DNA of 64,000 nucleotides, taken from assembly GCF_008364765.1 (NCBI RefSeq), contig NZ_VTUY01000007.1, forward strand, positions 257,362 to 321,361, read 5' to 3'. The first letter of the stretch is position 1; each line of letters begins with the position of its first letter. The notes beneath the pieces were generated by a model that saw only the letters and a list, made by a program, of their open reading frames with translations, did not search any database and was not told where the DNA came from. The translations under genes and the position numbers were made by a program. The DNA is from Bacillus sp. CH30_1T (lineage in GTDB: Bacteria; Bacillota; Bacilli; Bacillales; Bacillaceae_B). Below, in pieces: positions 1 to 8,747 of the stretch.

Positions 1-102
1 GTTTTGAATTGTATCGAAAACAGCGTCAACCGCTTTTGTAGCGTCCTTCTTAGATAGCTCAGCAGCTTCTGCAACAGCATTGATTAGTTCTGTCTTGTTC
101 AT
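1..102 (-). CDS. hup: DNA-binding protein HU (N-terminal part)
   Basis: Only the first 34 codons are inside the window; the rest lies beyond base 1. The peptide begins MNKTELINAVAEAAELSKKD, which is the first helix-turn-helix of the HU/HBsu family, the abundant histone-like dimer that bends and compacts DNA. The ATG follows a strong ribosome site (complement of cctcctccca, about 108-118). In B. subtilis hbs also sits next to spoIVA, so context and sequence agree. The protein is truncated by the window edge, not by mutation. Confidence 0.95.
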   Translation of the reverse strand, partial: MNKTELINAVAEAAELSKKDATKAVDAVFDTIQN

Positions 103-691
103 GCCATTCACCTCCTCCCAAGGAAATGTCTCAGTCATGATTCATTTACTTTAATATCATTAGTAAACAAGTTTAGCGAATTCTATACATAAAGTGTAGA
201 AAAAACGCTTAAAAACGTTGCTGAATCAATATTCAACAACAATTCTGTTAAAAGATTATCACAATAGATTAACCTTAGCAAGAACAAATCAAGAAATAAT
301 GGGAATCTTTTCTTATTTGAAACACAAATGTAATAGAATCCCTTCATATCCCTTTATTCTTGCCGTCTATTCAACCTATCACTTCTTTTAGATGACTGCA
401 ACTAATACCCTCTCCTTTAGGTACTCTATCTTACTTCCCAATCTTGTAATCCATTAAACATCGACTCCCCTGTTTTCATCTAGGATGAATATCCATCAGG
501 TTGCATCACCCTGATATTCTCATTGTATAAACCTATATATATTAAGGTTTGAGCGCTTCCATATGCGTATTTACACCTTTTCGTCCCAGCTGTAAATTTA
601 TAAATATACAATGTGAAAAACAGTAATAAAAAATCGGGATCATAAAAAAATTCAGAGCTATAAGATAAAAATAAAAGATTTCAAAGAAGCA
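103..691. other. Intergenic stretch between hup and spoIVA
   Basis: About 590 AT-rich bases lie upstream of hup and downstream of spoIVA. I see no gene-length ORF with a ribosome site. It should contain the hup promoter(s), but I could not pick a convincing -35/-10 pair. A 15-codon TTG-started frame at 354-401 (minus) does have a good ribosome site but is too short to call. Confidence 0.5.
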
Positions 692-720
692 AAAATAAAA
701 AAGACCCTCCTAAGAAGGTC
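692..720 (-). terminator. Rho-independent terminator of spoIVA
   Basis: On the minus strand a GACCTTC/GAGGGTC stem with a short loop (703-720) is followed by a T-rich tract. It starts nine bases past the spoIVA stop. Confidence 0.8.
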
Positions 721-729
721 CAAAGACAT

Positions 730-2208
730 TTATAAAATGATGGCGATCAATCCACCTGATCCCTCGTTGATGATTCTTTCGAGTGTATCTTTGAGTTTAT
801 ATCTTGCATTCTCAGGCATTAAGGAAAGTTTCGCTTGGATTCCCTCTCTTACAATGGAACTTAAGCTTCTGCCGAAGATATCGGAATTCCAGATGGAGAG
901 CGGGTCATCTTCGAAATCCTGCATTAAATAGCGCACTAGTTCTTCGCTCTGTTTTTCTGTCCCGATAATTGGTTCGAACTTGGACTGTACATCCACTTTG
1001 ATCATGTGGATGGATGGTGCTACTGCCTTCAAGCTGACTCCGAATCTGGAACCCTGTCTGATGATTTCCGGTTCATCCAGACTCATATCATTTAACGAAG
1101 GCGCAGCGATGCCATATCCCGTCTGCTTCACCATTCTCAATGCATCTGAAACCTGGTCGTATTCCGCTTTTGCATGAGCGAAGTCCTGCATTAATTCCAA
1201 CAGATGATCTTTCCCGCGAATTTCCACCCCTACAATCTCCTTCAGTACTTCATCATACAGTTCGTCAGGGGCGTACAGGTCAATTTCTGCAATCCCCTGC
1301 CCCATATCAATGCCGGCAAGTCCTGCCCGTTCGATATGATCAAATTCACTGAAGTAATGAACAACACGGTCCACATCCCGCAGTCGTTTTATATCCTTAA
1401 CAGTCTCTTTCACGGCTTCCTGATAGTTCTGTCTTAGCCAGTGCTCTTCTTTCAGAACCATTACCCAACTTGGAAGATTTACATTCACTTCAAGTACCGG
1501 GAATTCAAATAGTGCTTCTCTTAACACGTTGAGGACGTCTGAATCTCTCATGCTCTCTACACTCATGGCGAGAACTGGGATGTCATACTTATCTTGAAGT
1601 TTCACTCGTAGGTCTTCTGTCTCAGGAGCATGTGGTCTCGCCGAGTTAATGACCATGATAAATGGTTTACCTACTTCCTTCAGTTCCTCAATGACCCTCT
1701 CTTCCGCTTGGATGTAATCGCCTCTGCCAATTTCCCCGATGGAACCGTCGGTTGTCACCACAACTCCGATCGTGGAATGTTCCTGGATGACTTTACGCGT
1801 ACCGATCTCGGCCGCTTCATGGAATGGAATAGGCTCTTCATACCATGGGGTATTGATCATTCTAGGTCCATTCTCATCTTCGTATCCTTTAGCACCCGGG
1901 ACCGTATATCCCACACAATCTACCAATCTCACATTCACTTCCAGCCCTTCATCCACGTGAACGGAAATGGCTTGATTAGGAACAAACTTCGGTTCTGTCG
2001 TCATGATGGTCCTGCCTGCTGCACTTTGGGGTAATTCATCCTGCGCTCTTGCACGTTCTGATTCACTGGCTATGTTAGGAAGGACTACAAGTTCCATGAA
2101 CTTCTTGATGAATGTTGATTTTCCTGTTCTAACTGCTCCTACCACACCTAAATAGATATCTCCGCCTGTTCTTTCGGCAATGTCCTTAAATAGATCGACT
2201 CTTTCCAA
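730..2208 (-). CDS. spoIVA: Stage IV sporulation protein A, spore coat ATPase SpoIVA
   Basis: SpoIVA is the ATP-hydrolysing protein that polymerises on the forespore surface as the basement layer of the spore coat; SpoVM anchors it. The N-terminal P-loop reads GAVRTGKST, the central domain is TRAFAC-GTPase-like, and the C-terminus ends GSGGLIAIIL as in B. subtilis. I place the start at the TTG at 2208 (ERVDLFKDIAER), because the ribosome site GGGAGGG lies six bases upstream. The in-frame ATG at 2223 overlaps that site. The TTG start gives 492 residues, equal to the B. subtilis protein. It is likely transcribed alone between its own promoter and terminator. Confidence 0.97.
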   Translation of the reverse strand: MERVDLFKDIAERTGGDIYLGVVGAVRTGKSTFIKKFMELVVLPNIASESERARAQDELPQSAAGRTIMTTEPKFVPNQAISVHVDEGLEVNVRLVDCVGYTVPGAKGYEDENGPRMINTPWYEEPIPFHEAAEIGTRKVIQEHSTIGVVVTTDGSIGEIGRGDYIQAEERVIEELKEVGKPFIMVINSARPHAPETEDLRVKLQDKYDIPVLAMSVESMRDSDVLNVLREALFEFPVLEVNVNLPSWVMVLKEEHWLRQNYQEAVKETVKDIKRLRDVDRVVHYFSEFDHIERAGLAGIDMGQGIAEIDLYAPDELYDEVLKEIVGVEIRGKDHLLELMQDFAHAKAEYDQVSDALRMVKQTGYGIAAPSLNDMSLDEPEIIRQGSRFGVSLKAVAPSIHMIKVDVQSKFEPIIGTEKQSEELVRYLMQDFEDDPLSIWNSDIFGRSLSSIVREGIQAKLSLMPENARYKLKDTLERIINEGSGGLIAIIL

Positions 2209-2270
2209 GAGATTCCCTCCCATCTTATATTCCAGGGATGTTTCATCCGTGTATTCTGTCTCACATTCTA

Positions 2271-2301
2271 TATTTATGATGTTGTCCCAATGACTTATGA
2301 C
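2271..2301 (-). promoter_or_regulatory. Possible sigma-E promoter of spoIVA
   Basis: Minus strand GTCATAAG, 15 bases, then CATAAATA, about 60 bases before the spoIVA start. This resembles the mother-cell sigma-E pattern (-35 with ATA, -10 CATA), which is the known control of spoIVA in B. subtilis. The last -10 base does not fit, so the call is tentative. Confidence 0.35.
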
Positions 2302-2410
2302 TATTAATATGCTTTTTTTCCCCCCTTATGATTAAAAGTATAAAAATTTATTATGTCTTTAGCATTTATGATCATTAGTTTTGATGAAATTACCCTATAA
2401 AGGATGACAT

Positions 2411-2459
2411 AAAAATAATAACCCTTCCCTTACAATATATTTTGCAAGAAAAGGGTTAT
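2411..2459 (-). terminator. Rho-independent terminator of yphF
   Basis: Minus strand ATAACCCTT...AAGGGTTAT stem (2417-2459) followed by TATTTTT, beginning just after the yphF stop. Confidence 0.8.
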
Positions 2460-2461
2460 GC

Positions 2462-3172
2462 CTATTTTGTCATAAAGACAGGATCGTTATTTTCATCTAC
2501 CGTATAAGGTAAAGAATAAGCTGGAACAAAAAAAGTGTCCTCGACAAGTAAATTCCGGATATCTACACCTGGCCCCAGTTCTTTATCAGTCGATTTGATC
2601 AGTTCAAATAAGTCCATTGAGTAATCTACAAATATGTCACCGTCACCATTAATGACAAGGGGAAGGTTCTTGTTTGAGTATGGGCTATTTACATACACAT
2701 CACCATCATACCCCAGTTCTTTATAATTTAATGTATATACATTATTGGCTACTTCCTCTTTAAATGGCGGGTAACCTTGAGCTTCTATTCTGATTTTCAA
2801 TTCCCTTATTTGTTCCGCCAGCCGAAGATCAAAAATCTTGACTTTAGGATCTTCCTCCACGTCAGTCAAAACATATTGAAAAATCCCACCGTTTTCAAAA
2901 GCATTCCCTGGAATCTCTGCTAAGTACTGAGGTGAAAGCTTTCTGAAATCAATTGGATACTTCTGATAAATGGGTGTATCCTGGTCTCGGGTCTTAATTG
3001 GAAGCAACCCATTATTGTCCTTCTGATAGGTTACAACCGCATCTTGTACAGCCTTCACCTGCGTTTCATAAGGGATCTGATTCTGACTAAGTTTTTCCTC
3101 AGGGTACATACATCCAGAAAGAATACTCATAGTTAAAATAAGAAGAAATGCAATTAAACCTAAGCGTTTCAA
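2462..3172 (-). CDS. yphF: YphF-like lipoprotein
   Basis: A 236-residue predicted lipoprotein. It starts MKRLGLIAFLLILTMSILSG with a lipobox LSGC at Cys21, so it should be exported and lipid-anchored on the outer face of the membrane. The rest is hydrophilic with no motif I can assign. Length and place between spoIVA and yphE match B. subtilis YphF, a conserved sporulation-locus protein without a firm function. The start is TTG with AAAGGA upstream. It probably shares a transcript with yphE, 31 bases upstream. Confidence 0.85.
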   Translation of the reverse strand: MKRLGLIAFLLILTMSILSGCMYPEEKLSQNQIPYETQVKAVQDAVVTYQKDNNGLLPIKTRDQDTPIYQKYPIDFRKLSPQYLAEIPGNAFENGGIFQYVLTDVEEDPKVKIFDLRLAEQIRELKIRIEAQGYPPFKEEVANNVYTLNYKELGYDGDVYVNSPYSNKNLPLVINGDGDIFVDYSMDLFELIKSTDKELGPGVDIRNLLVEDTFFVPAYSLPYTVDENNDPVFMTK

Positions 3173-3203
3173 TCTAAAAACGTCCTTTCAATCGGACTGC
3201 AAC

Positions 3204-3404
3204 CTAATTGGTCGGTCCACTAAATACAATATAGATCATCATAAGTCCACCGGCAATCATCATTATATATGCCATGAATGCTGTAATAAAACGTAAGAAT
3301 TTCTGCTTGATCTTATATCTGCTAAAATAGATCGTTAATATGGCAAAAAACATGAATCCCATAGATGCAAACGAAATCCACATCTTCATCATTGAATCCA
3401 ACAT
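3204..3404 (-). CDS. yphE: YphE, small DUF2768 membrane protein
   Basis: A 66-residue protein with two hydrophobic helices (about residues 7-27 and 40-62) separated by a basic loop (SRYKIKQKF), so probably a two-pass membrane protein. Size, sequence and place between gpsA and yphF identify it as YphE (DUF2768), conserved among spore formers and of unknown role. The ATG follows GGAGGG at good spacing. Confidence 0.85.
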   Translation of the reverse strand: MLDSMMKMWISFASMGFMFFAILTIYFSRYKIKQKFLRFITAFMAYIMMIAGGLMMIYIVFSGPTN

Positions 3405-3788
3405 ACATCCCTCCTGTTATCGAATGTATTATATCATAAGATTTTTACAAAGGAATAGAAAAGAGTGGTTGTTCAATAATCTGTTACAAACCTCAAGATG
3501 TACCTATACGGACTTCCCGGGGCATAGATTATCAAAAAAAGAGCTTCCCAAGTATTTGGCATCATTTAACTGATGTCAAAATACTTGAGCTGCTCTAAAC
3601 AAAGCGAGACCTACCCATCCATAGGCAAAGCTGTATATATTCATGACAGTGTATGCAACAGGGCCGTGGTTCGCATCCTCGAATGCCTATTATTCCAAGA
3701 TTAATTCATTGTTTCGAAAGAATGATCTACTCCTCAATAAATCTTCATTAGTGAAGGTTAACATGCATTCTATCGAAAAAGAATCAAC
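3405..3788. other. Intergenic region between gpsA and yphE
   Basis: This 384-base gap holds the yphE ribosome site, a long terminator (3534-3595) and about 190 bases with no gene I can support. A 22-codon frame at 3576-3644 (minus) reads MNIYSFAYGWVGLALFRAAQ and then two more codons. It has no ribosome site and its stop lies in the terminator stem. See findings. Confidence 0.5.
3534..3595 (-). terminator. Rho-independent terminator of the der-gpsA transcript
   Basis: Minus strand stem of roughly 24 paired bases (GAGC...CAAGTATTTTGACATCA against TGATGCCAAATACTTG...GCTC) followed by seven T. It is about 190 bases after the gpsA stop, an unusually long trailer. Confidence 0.85.
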
Positions 3789-4835
3789 TTAATTTAATCG
3801 CTCTCCGAGAATGTTCACGAGGTCTTCCATCTCGTTTGTCTTTACACGTCCCATTAAGTGGTCTACCGCTTCTTTCGCTTCTACTTTATTGAATAGCACA
3901 TCGTACAAAGCGTTGGTAATGGGCATATTCACTTCATACTTTTCTGCTAACTGATGAGCAGCTTTCGTTGTGCGTACGCCCTCAACTACCATCCCCATGT
4001 TGTTCAAGACCTCATCAAGGTTATGACCCTTACCAAGCATGTTACCCGCTCTCCAGTTTCTTGAATGTACACTTGTACATGTAACGATCAGATCACCGAT
4101 GCCTGTTAAACCTGAAAATGTTAATGGGTTTGCTCCCATCTTGGTTCCCAAACGGGCTATTTCTGCAAGTCCCCTCGTTATAAGAGCGGCTTTTGCATTA
4201 TCTCCATATCCCAATCCGTCTGTAATTCCGGCTGCAAGGGCTATGATATTCTTTAAGGCCCCACCGATTTCAACCCCCAGCATATCGGGATTCGTATATA
4301 CACGGAAATTCATGTTCATGAATAAGTCCTGAATCTCTTCAGCAGCCTTCATATCCTTAGAGGAAACGGTCACAGTCGTTGGGTGCCTTAAACTCACTTC
4401 TTCAGCGTGACTTGGTCCAGATAATACCACCACTGTATGTAAGTTATCAGGATCCATTTCATCTTCAATCATTTCTGAGATTCTTAGAAGTGAATCAGGT
4501 TCAATCCCTTTACTCACATGAACAACGGTTAATGGTGCACTTTGAACCTCTTGAATTTGACCCAATACTCCTCGAATAGCTTTCGTCGGTACAGCCAGAA
4601 TGATCGAATCAACGCCATCTAAAGACTCATTAAGATCATGATAACCCTTGATGGATTCCGGGAGTTTGACTTCTTTCAGATACTTTTCGTTGGTATGTTG
4701 AATATTAATTTCTTCAATCTGTTCTTTTTTGTGTCCCCATAATCTTACTTCCAGTCCATTATCAGCCAGGACCATCGCAAGTGCCGTCCCCCAGCTCCCT
4801 GCGCCAATAACCGTTATTTTCTTTGAATTTTTCAT
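3789..4835 (-). CDS. gpsA: NAD(P)H-dependent glycerol-3-phosphate dehydrogenase
   Basis: GpsA reduces dihydroxyacetone phosphate to sn-glycerol-3-phosphate, the backbone for phospholipids and teichoic acids. The N-terminal Rossmann motif is [10 protein letters not shown] (about residues 9-18). The family signature [14 protein letters not shown] and the [10 protein letters not shown] stretch with the catalytic lysine are present. The chosen ATG ([13 protein letters not shown]) has GGTGGG upstream and gives 348 residues, against 345 in B. subtilis. An in-frame upstream ATG would run back into der and lacks a ribosome site. It lies 16 bases behind der, so co-transcription is likely. Confidence 0.96.
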   Translation of the reverse strand: MKNSKKITVIGAGSWGTALAMVLADNGLEVRLWGHKKEQIEEINIQHTNEKYLKEVKLPESIKGYHDLNESLDGVDSIILAVPTKAIRGVLGQIQEVQSAPLTVVHVSKGIEPDSLLRISEMIEDEMDPDNLHTVVVLSGPSHAEEVSLRHPTTVTVSSKDMKAAEEIQDLFMNMNFRVYTNPDMLGVEIGGALKNIIALAAGITDGLGYGDNAKAALITRGLAEIARLGTKMGANPLTFSGLTGIGDLIVTCTSVHSRNWRAGNMLGKGHNLDEVLNNMGMVVEGVRTTKAAHQLAEKYEVNMPITNALYDVLFNKVEAKEAVDHLMGRVKTNEMEDLVNILGERLN

Positions 4836-4851
4836 TTTTACACCCACCTTA

Positions 4852-6162
4852 TTATTTTCTTGCGCGAGCAATAATACGAATAGGAGTTCCTTCAAATCCA
4901 AATGCATCACGTATTCTGTTTTCCAAGAAACGTTCGTATGAGAAGTGCATTAATTCTGGATCATTCACAAATACCACGAATGTTGGTGGCTTCACAGCCA
5001 CTTGCGTAGCGTAGTAGATTCTGAGTCGCTTACCATTATCGGTCGGAGTTGGATTCATTGCTACTGCATCCATTACCACTTCATTCAACACGCTTGATTG
5101 TACTCGTAGTGCATGATTTTCACTTGCCATATTGATGATTGGCAGTAATGTATGAATGCGCTTCTTTGTTTTGGCAGATAGAAAAACGATTGGAGCATAA
5201 TCAAGGAATTGAAAATGTTCGCGGATATTCTTTTCCCATTTGTTCATGGTTTTCTCGTCTTTATCAACGGCGTCCCATTTGTTCACGACGATCACGATTG
5301 CTCGACCTGCATCATGGGCATACCCGGCAATTTTTTTATCTTGCTCGATAATCCCTTCTTCTCCATCAATGACAGATAAGACGACATCGGAACGTTCAAT
5401 TGCTCTAAGGGCTCTTAACACACTGTATTTTTCAGTGGTTTCATACACTTTACCTTTTTTCCGCATGCCTGCAGTATCAATGATGACATAATCCTGTCCA
5501 TCATACGTGTAGGAGGAATCAATGGCATCCCGCGTCGTTCCTGCAACATTACTCACAATTACACGCTCTTCACCTAATAAGGCGTTAACCAGAGAAGATT
5601 TCCCAACATTTGGTCGACCAATTAATGAGAATTTGATCACATCTTCTGCATATTCCTCTTCTTCTTCTTGTTTAAAGTTTTTCACAACCTCATCAAGAAG
5701 GTCTCCTAGCCCAAGTCCATGAGAACCTGAAATTGGATATGGCTCTCCAAATCCAAGGGAATAAAAATCATAAATCATTTCCCTCATTTCGGGGTTATCA
5801 ATTTTATTAATCCCCAGTACGACCGGTTTCTTAGAGCGATAAAGGATTTTGGCTACAATTTCATCTGCAGCAGTCACACCTTCACGGCCATTCGTCAAAA
5901 AGACAATCACATCTGCTTCATCAATGGCAATTTCAGCCTGCTGCCTGATTTGATCAAGGAATGGTTCATTCCCTAGTTCAATCCCACCTGTATCTATAAT
6001 GTTAAATTCATGAGTCAGCCACTCAGCAGAACTATATATACGGTCTCTTGTTACACCAGGCACATCTTCAACAATGGAAATTCTTTCACCAACAATTCTA
6101 TTAAAGATCGTGGACTTCCCAACGTTTGGACGCCCTACGATTGCTACTACTGGTTTTGTCAC
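4852..6162 (-). CDS. der: Ribosome assembly GTPase Der (EngA)
   Basis: An essential double-GTPase for late 50S subunit maturation. Two G domains are visible: [17 protein letters not shown] in the first and [17 protein letters not shown] in the second, followed by the C-terminal KH-like domain ([19 protein letters not shown]). I favour the GTG at 6162 ([11 protein letters not shown]). GGGTGA precedes it at good spacing and the product is 436 residues, as in B. subtilis. The GTG nine bases upstream overlaps the ribosome site. Confidence 0.97.
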   Translation of the reverse strand: MTKPVVAIVGRPNVGKSTIFNRIVGERISIVEDVPGVTRDRIYSSAEWLTHEFNIIDTGGIELGNEPFLDQIRQQAEIAIDEADVIVFLTNGREGVTAADEIVAKILYRSKKPVVLGINKIDNPEMREMIYDFYSLGFGEPYPISGSHGLGLGDLLDEVVKNFKQEEEEEYAEDVIKFSLIGRPNVGKSSLVNALLGEERVIVSNVAGTTRDAIDSSYTYDGQDYVIIDTAGMRKKGKVYETTEKYSVLRALRAIERSDVVLSVIDGEEGIIEQDKKIAGYAHDAGRAIVIVVNKWDAVDKDEKTMNKWEKNIREHFQFLDYAPIVFLSAKTKKRIHTLLPIINMASENHALRVQSSVLNEVVMDAVAMNPTPTDNGKRLRIYYATQVAVKPPTFVVFVNDPELMHFSYERFLENRIRDAFGFEGTPIRIIARARK

Positions 6163-6253
6163 GTTTTTCACCCTTTCTGTAAGAAGGTTGTCCTATTCTT
6201 ACATTTCCTCTTTTTATACCTTTTCAATCATCAATCGGAGTTATGCATAAGAA

Positions 6254-6293
6254 GGACTGGCCCTTAAGGTAATGTTTCCTTATGGGACAGTCC
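6254..6293 (-). terminator. Hairpin behind the YIEGIA capping-subunit gene
   Basis: GGACTG..CCC..AAGG stem pairing with CCTT..GGG..CAGTCC around an 8-base loop. The T tract on the minus strand is weak, so this is a probable rather than certain terminator. Confidence 0.5.
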
Positions 6294-6336
6294 CCCCTAA
6301 CTTAACTATTTTATCAATAAAAGAATAAACTAGCAA

Positions 6337-6528
6337 TCAATGTTTTACAATGATAAATAGTCCTTCATCCAGTTCATGGGCAATGCCATCAAGAATCGCC
6401 TCTAAATTCGCACAGATCTTTTGCAATTCCTCATCTGTTTTACAATAAAAGACGCTTGTTCCACTTGGAACTTTTTCAGGTGATGTCGTAACCGTTGCGA
6501 GAATAAACTTTTGGATCGTTGTACTCAT
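6337..6528 (-). CDS. Capping complex subunit for YIEGIA (small protein)
   Basis: A 63-residue soluble protein (MSTTIQKFILATVTTSPEKV...). It matches the small family annotated as the capping-complex subunit that accompanies YIEGIA proteins. Its ATG overlaps the stop of the YIEGIA gene by four bases (ATGA), so the two are translationally coupled and probably act together. The ribosome site GGAGGGTGG lies inside the end of the upstream gene. There is no signal or membrane segment. The exact biochemical role is not known to me. Confidence 0.75.
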   Translation of the reverse strand: MSTTIQKFILATVTTSPEKVPSGTSVFYCKTDEELQKICANLEAILDGIAHELDEGLFIIVKH

Positions 6529-7421
6529 TCTAATTTACCACCCTCCTGATTCGCTTTCGATTCTGACGGCATTCTTATCGCATTTTCCAATGTCGGCACC
6601 TGTCCAAGAATGGCAATGGCTTTCTCTACATCCTTTCGTTGCGGGAGGACGAATACACCTATACGACCATCGTCTAAATCCCTCTTGGCCAGTGGCGTTA
6701 AAGCAGGAGTTCCTGAATCTTTAAATATCCCCAACGAAGTAGACATGTCATGAAGAATGGCTTGCCTTTGACCAAGGTTCGCTACCGTTGATCTGGCATC
6801 GAATGATTTGGGAGAAAGTACAAACCCCATTCCATACTTTAAAATTTCTTCTTGCCTTACCTTTAATCCAATATTCATAATGTAGATATTATCAACGTAA
6901 AGTCCTGCCCCATCAAAATGAGGCTTCACATATTCAATGTTTACGATATCCTTCAATCTGCCTCCAGCCATTAGTTTATGAGCAATCACCATACATATCG
7001 CACTGATCAGCAGCGCTACATAGAAGTTAAAGACAATATAAGCTAAAGTAGCTAAGAGAGAAGTGAAAATAACCAAATAATTACGGCTTTCAAAGGCTAC
7101 GGCAATTCCCTCGATGTATGTAGCCCCTCTAGGAACAAGTTCATATGCATCTAACTCTGTCAACGTGTTCCTCTCCATATTCCTCACATCCCGAAATTGA
7201 GACGCAGCAACGGTCAAGAAAGTAATCGCCGTGAAGTTCTCCTCTAGTAAAGCAGGAATCGCAATAGTACCTAAGCCAGCAGCAATAAATCCAAGAGCAA
7301 TATGTATAATCTTCCCATGCAAATAAGTGGGATATTGGCGATAGTCTGTACGCAGCATATAGATTCTGGTTAATGTCCCAACTACTACTCCGAAGATGAC
7401 CGGATACACATACTCATTCAT
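6525..7421 (-). CDS. yphB: YIEGIA-family membrane protein YphB, linked to spore envelope assembly
   Basis: A 298-residue polytopic membrane protein carrying the diagnostic ATYIEGIA motif (about residues 100-107), with hydrophobic segments at roughly 1-20, 35-75, 110-145 and a hydrophilic C-terminal part. The B. subtilis counterpart YphB was tied to spore envelope assembly (SeaA) in transposon sequencing, as I recall. It overlaps yphA upstream and its small partner downstream by four bases each, forming a tight three-gene operon. The family assignment is firm; the mechanism is unknown. Confidence 0.8.
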   Translation of the reverse strand: MNEYVYPVIFGVVVGTLTRIYMLRTDYRQYPTYLHGKIIHIALGFIAAGLGTIAIPALLEENFTAITFLTVAASQFRDVRNMERNTLTELDAYELVPRGATYIEGIAVAFESRNYLVIFTSLLATLAYIVFNFYVALLISAICMVIAHKLMAGGRLKDIVNIEYVKPHFDGAGLYVDNIYIMNIGLKVRQEEILKYGMGFVLSPKSFDARSTVANLGQRQAILHDMSTSLGIFKDSGTPALTPLAKRDLDDGRIGVFVLPQRKDVEKAIAILGQVPTLENAIRMPSESKANQEGGKLE

Positions 7422-8035
7422 AGATTCTTCATTTCCCCTTTGTTTGTTTGTACTTTGATGTTGAATAACTGATTTATTTCTTCAAACAACTTAATCGCTA
7501 TGAGAATTCCAGTGGAAATAGCAAGGACATCGAGGTAAACAGGTCCACCGATGGGATATAAAAATCCTACATTCTTTAATGGGATGCACATAAAGACTTC
7601 ACCAACTATACTACTCCCGGCAATAGCGATCATCCTGAACATATATGAAGACGAGCTATAGAAGAGAATACTCAGGAAAGCAAGCGATAGAGCCATTATA
7701 AGGTTTCGATCAATGAACATAAGAACAGGATCATAAATAGCAACTAAACCAATGCCCGCATAAAGCATCCCCATCGCCAAAATGACTACAAGCATATATA
7801 ATTTTTCTTTCAAACTAAAAAATCTTATGTAATGTATACAAATAAGTCCTAAAACAATAACCGGTACCGCAACCTCCACAGAACCTATGTTCAAACCATA
7901 TGGAAACACGCATAATAACAATAAACAAATGAAGGAATAATGGAAACGATATTGGTGTGCCTTATTCATCATAAACGTCGTAAAAATCCAAATTCCCCAA
8001 ATCAGCCATAAATACAGAATCCCATCCACAATCAC
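7418..8035 (-). CDS. yphA: YphA, multi-pass membrane protein
   Basis: A 205-residue protein, mostly hydrophobic, with six or seven predicted membrane helices and no soluble domain or catalytic motif that I recognise. Length and place match B. subtilis YphA (199 residues). The GTG start follows GGAGGG at five bases. It overlaps yphB by ATGA, so it heads the three-gene yphA-yphB-small-subunit operon and probably belongs to the same membrane complex. The function is not established. Confidence 0.75.
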   Translation of the reverse strand: MIVDGILYLWLIWGIWIFTTFMMNKAHQYRFHYSFICLLLLCVFPYGLNIGSVEVAVPVIVLGLICIHYIRFFSLKEKLYMLVVILAMGMLYAGIGLVAIYDPVLMFIDRNLIMALSLAFLSILFYSSSSYMFRMIAIAGSSIVGEVFMCIPLKNVGFLYPIGGPVYLDVLAISTGILIAIKLFEEINQLFNIKVQTNKGEMKNL

Positions 8036-8132
8036 TCACTCCCTCCTATTATCTACATTATGGAAAATCTTTATGTATCTCATTCATGTATGAATCATTT
8101 TTTCAAAGAAAAAATAAGAAAGGGAGGTGTTT

Positions 8133-8267
8133 ATGATGGGTAAAGATCGTCAAGAAAAGAAACTAAAACAAAGCAAACGAGTCGAATCAGACAGAGACCA
8201 GGGTCTGCACTACAACGGAGCAACAAGCCTGCAAGGTCAGGAAGAAGCCAAAAAGGGACAGAGGTAA
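8133..8267 (+). CDS. ypzI: YpzI family small protein
   Basis: A 44-residue, highly charged peptide (MMGKDRQEKKLKQSKRVESD, then RDQGLHYNGATSLQGQEEAK). It matches YpzI, a short Bacillus protein encoded at the same spot between yphA and fni. AAAGGGAGGTG lies just upstream. The strand is opposite to its neighbours. A second ATG three bases on could be the true start. No function is known. Confidence 0.85.
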   Translation: MMGKDRQEKKLKQSKRVESDRDQGLHYNGATSLQGQEEAKKGQR

Positions 8268-8270
8268 CAA

Positions 8271-8330
8271 GAAAAGCGGAAGGGGCTCGCCCTGGGGCGA
8301 CAAGCATAAGACGAACATGACAGAAAGAGG
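8271..8330 (+). repeat. Truncated relic of the 126-bp repeat family
   Basis: The stretch beginning gaaaagcggaaggggctcg, with gcgacaagcataagacgaac further on, matches the left half of the 126-bp units at 21078 and 35367. It lacks the right half, so it is a decayed solo copy. Confidence 0.65.
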
Positions 8331-8434
8331 TAGGAATCAGGCCGATTTTAACAAAAATCCAGCCGTTTCATGGGTTAATTCAGCCACTTTACAAAAATAT
8401 CTAAAAATCCACAACTATACATGCAACAAAAAAA

Positions 8435-8744
8435 GAGGCTGGGACAAAACTAAAAAACCACCAAATAAAGACGAACATTTCAGTGTAGGCACTTAATACC
8501 GCTAATGATTTCCGTGCAAGACTTCGCTTTCCGCGGGTAGCCCGTGAGCCTCCTCGGCAAGCCTGCGGGGTCTCACATAAGCTACTCTTCCCTCAGGAGT
8601 CTTCGTCTTGCACTCCAATCAACCGCTAGAAAAAGCTACATCAAAATGTCCATTTGAACAAATTAAAAACCCGAACTAATTTGCCACTTAGAATGCAAAT
8701 TAGTTCGGGTTTTAGTTAGGCTAAAACACTTTTGTCCCAGCCTC
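8435..8744. repeat. 310-bp repeat element, copy 1
   Basis: The element is bounded by perfect 15-bp inverted ends (GAGGCTGGGACAAAA and its complement). A second copy at 13426-13735 is the same length and orientation and differs at about 6 of 310 bases. Inside are a GC-rich inverted repeat (GTGCAAGAC...GTCTTGCAC) and a strong AT-rich hairpin (AACCCGAACTAATTTGC with its complement, then TTTT). There is no coding capacity and no clear target duplication. It ends three bases from the fni stop, so the internal hairpin probably also terminates fni transcripts. Confidence 0.85.
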
Positions 8745-8747
8745 TTT

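Noticed and set aside
354..401. 15-codon TTG frame with a strong ribosome site in the hup-spoIVA gap
   Set aside because: Too short, with no helix or family features; the ribosome-like GGAGAGGG may be chance.
1630..2034. 134-codon plus-strand frame inside spoIVA
   Set aside because: A shadow of the strongly conserved spoIVA reading frame on the other strand.
3340..3573. 77-codon plus-strand frame across yphE
   Set aside because: Antisense to a recognised gene, with no ribosome site.
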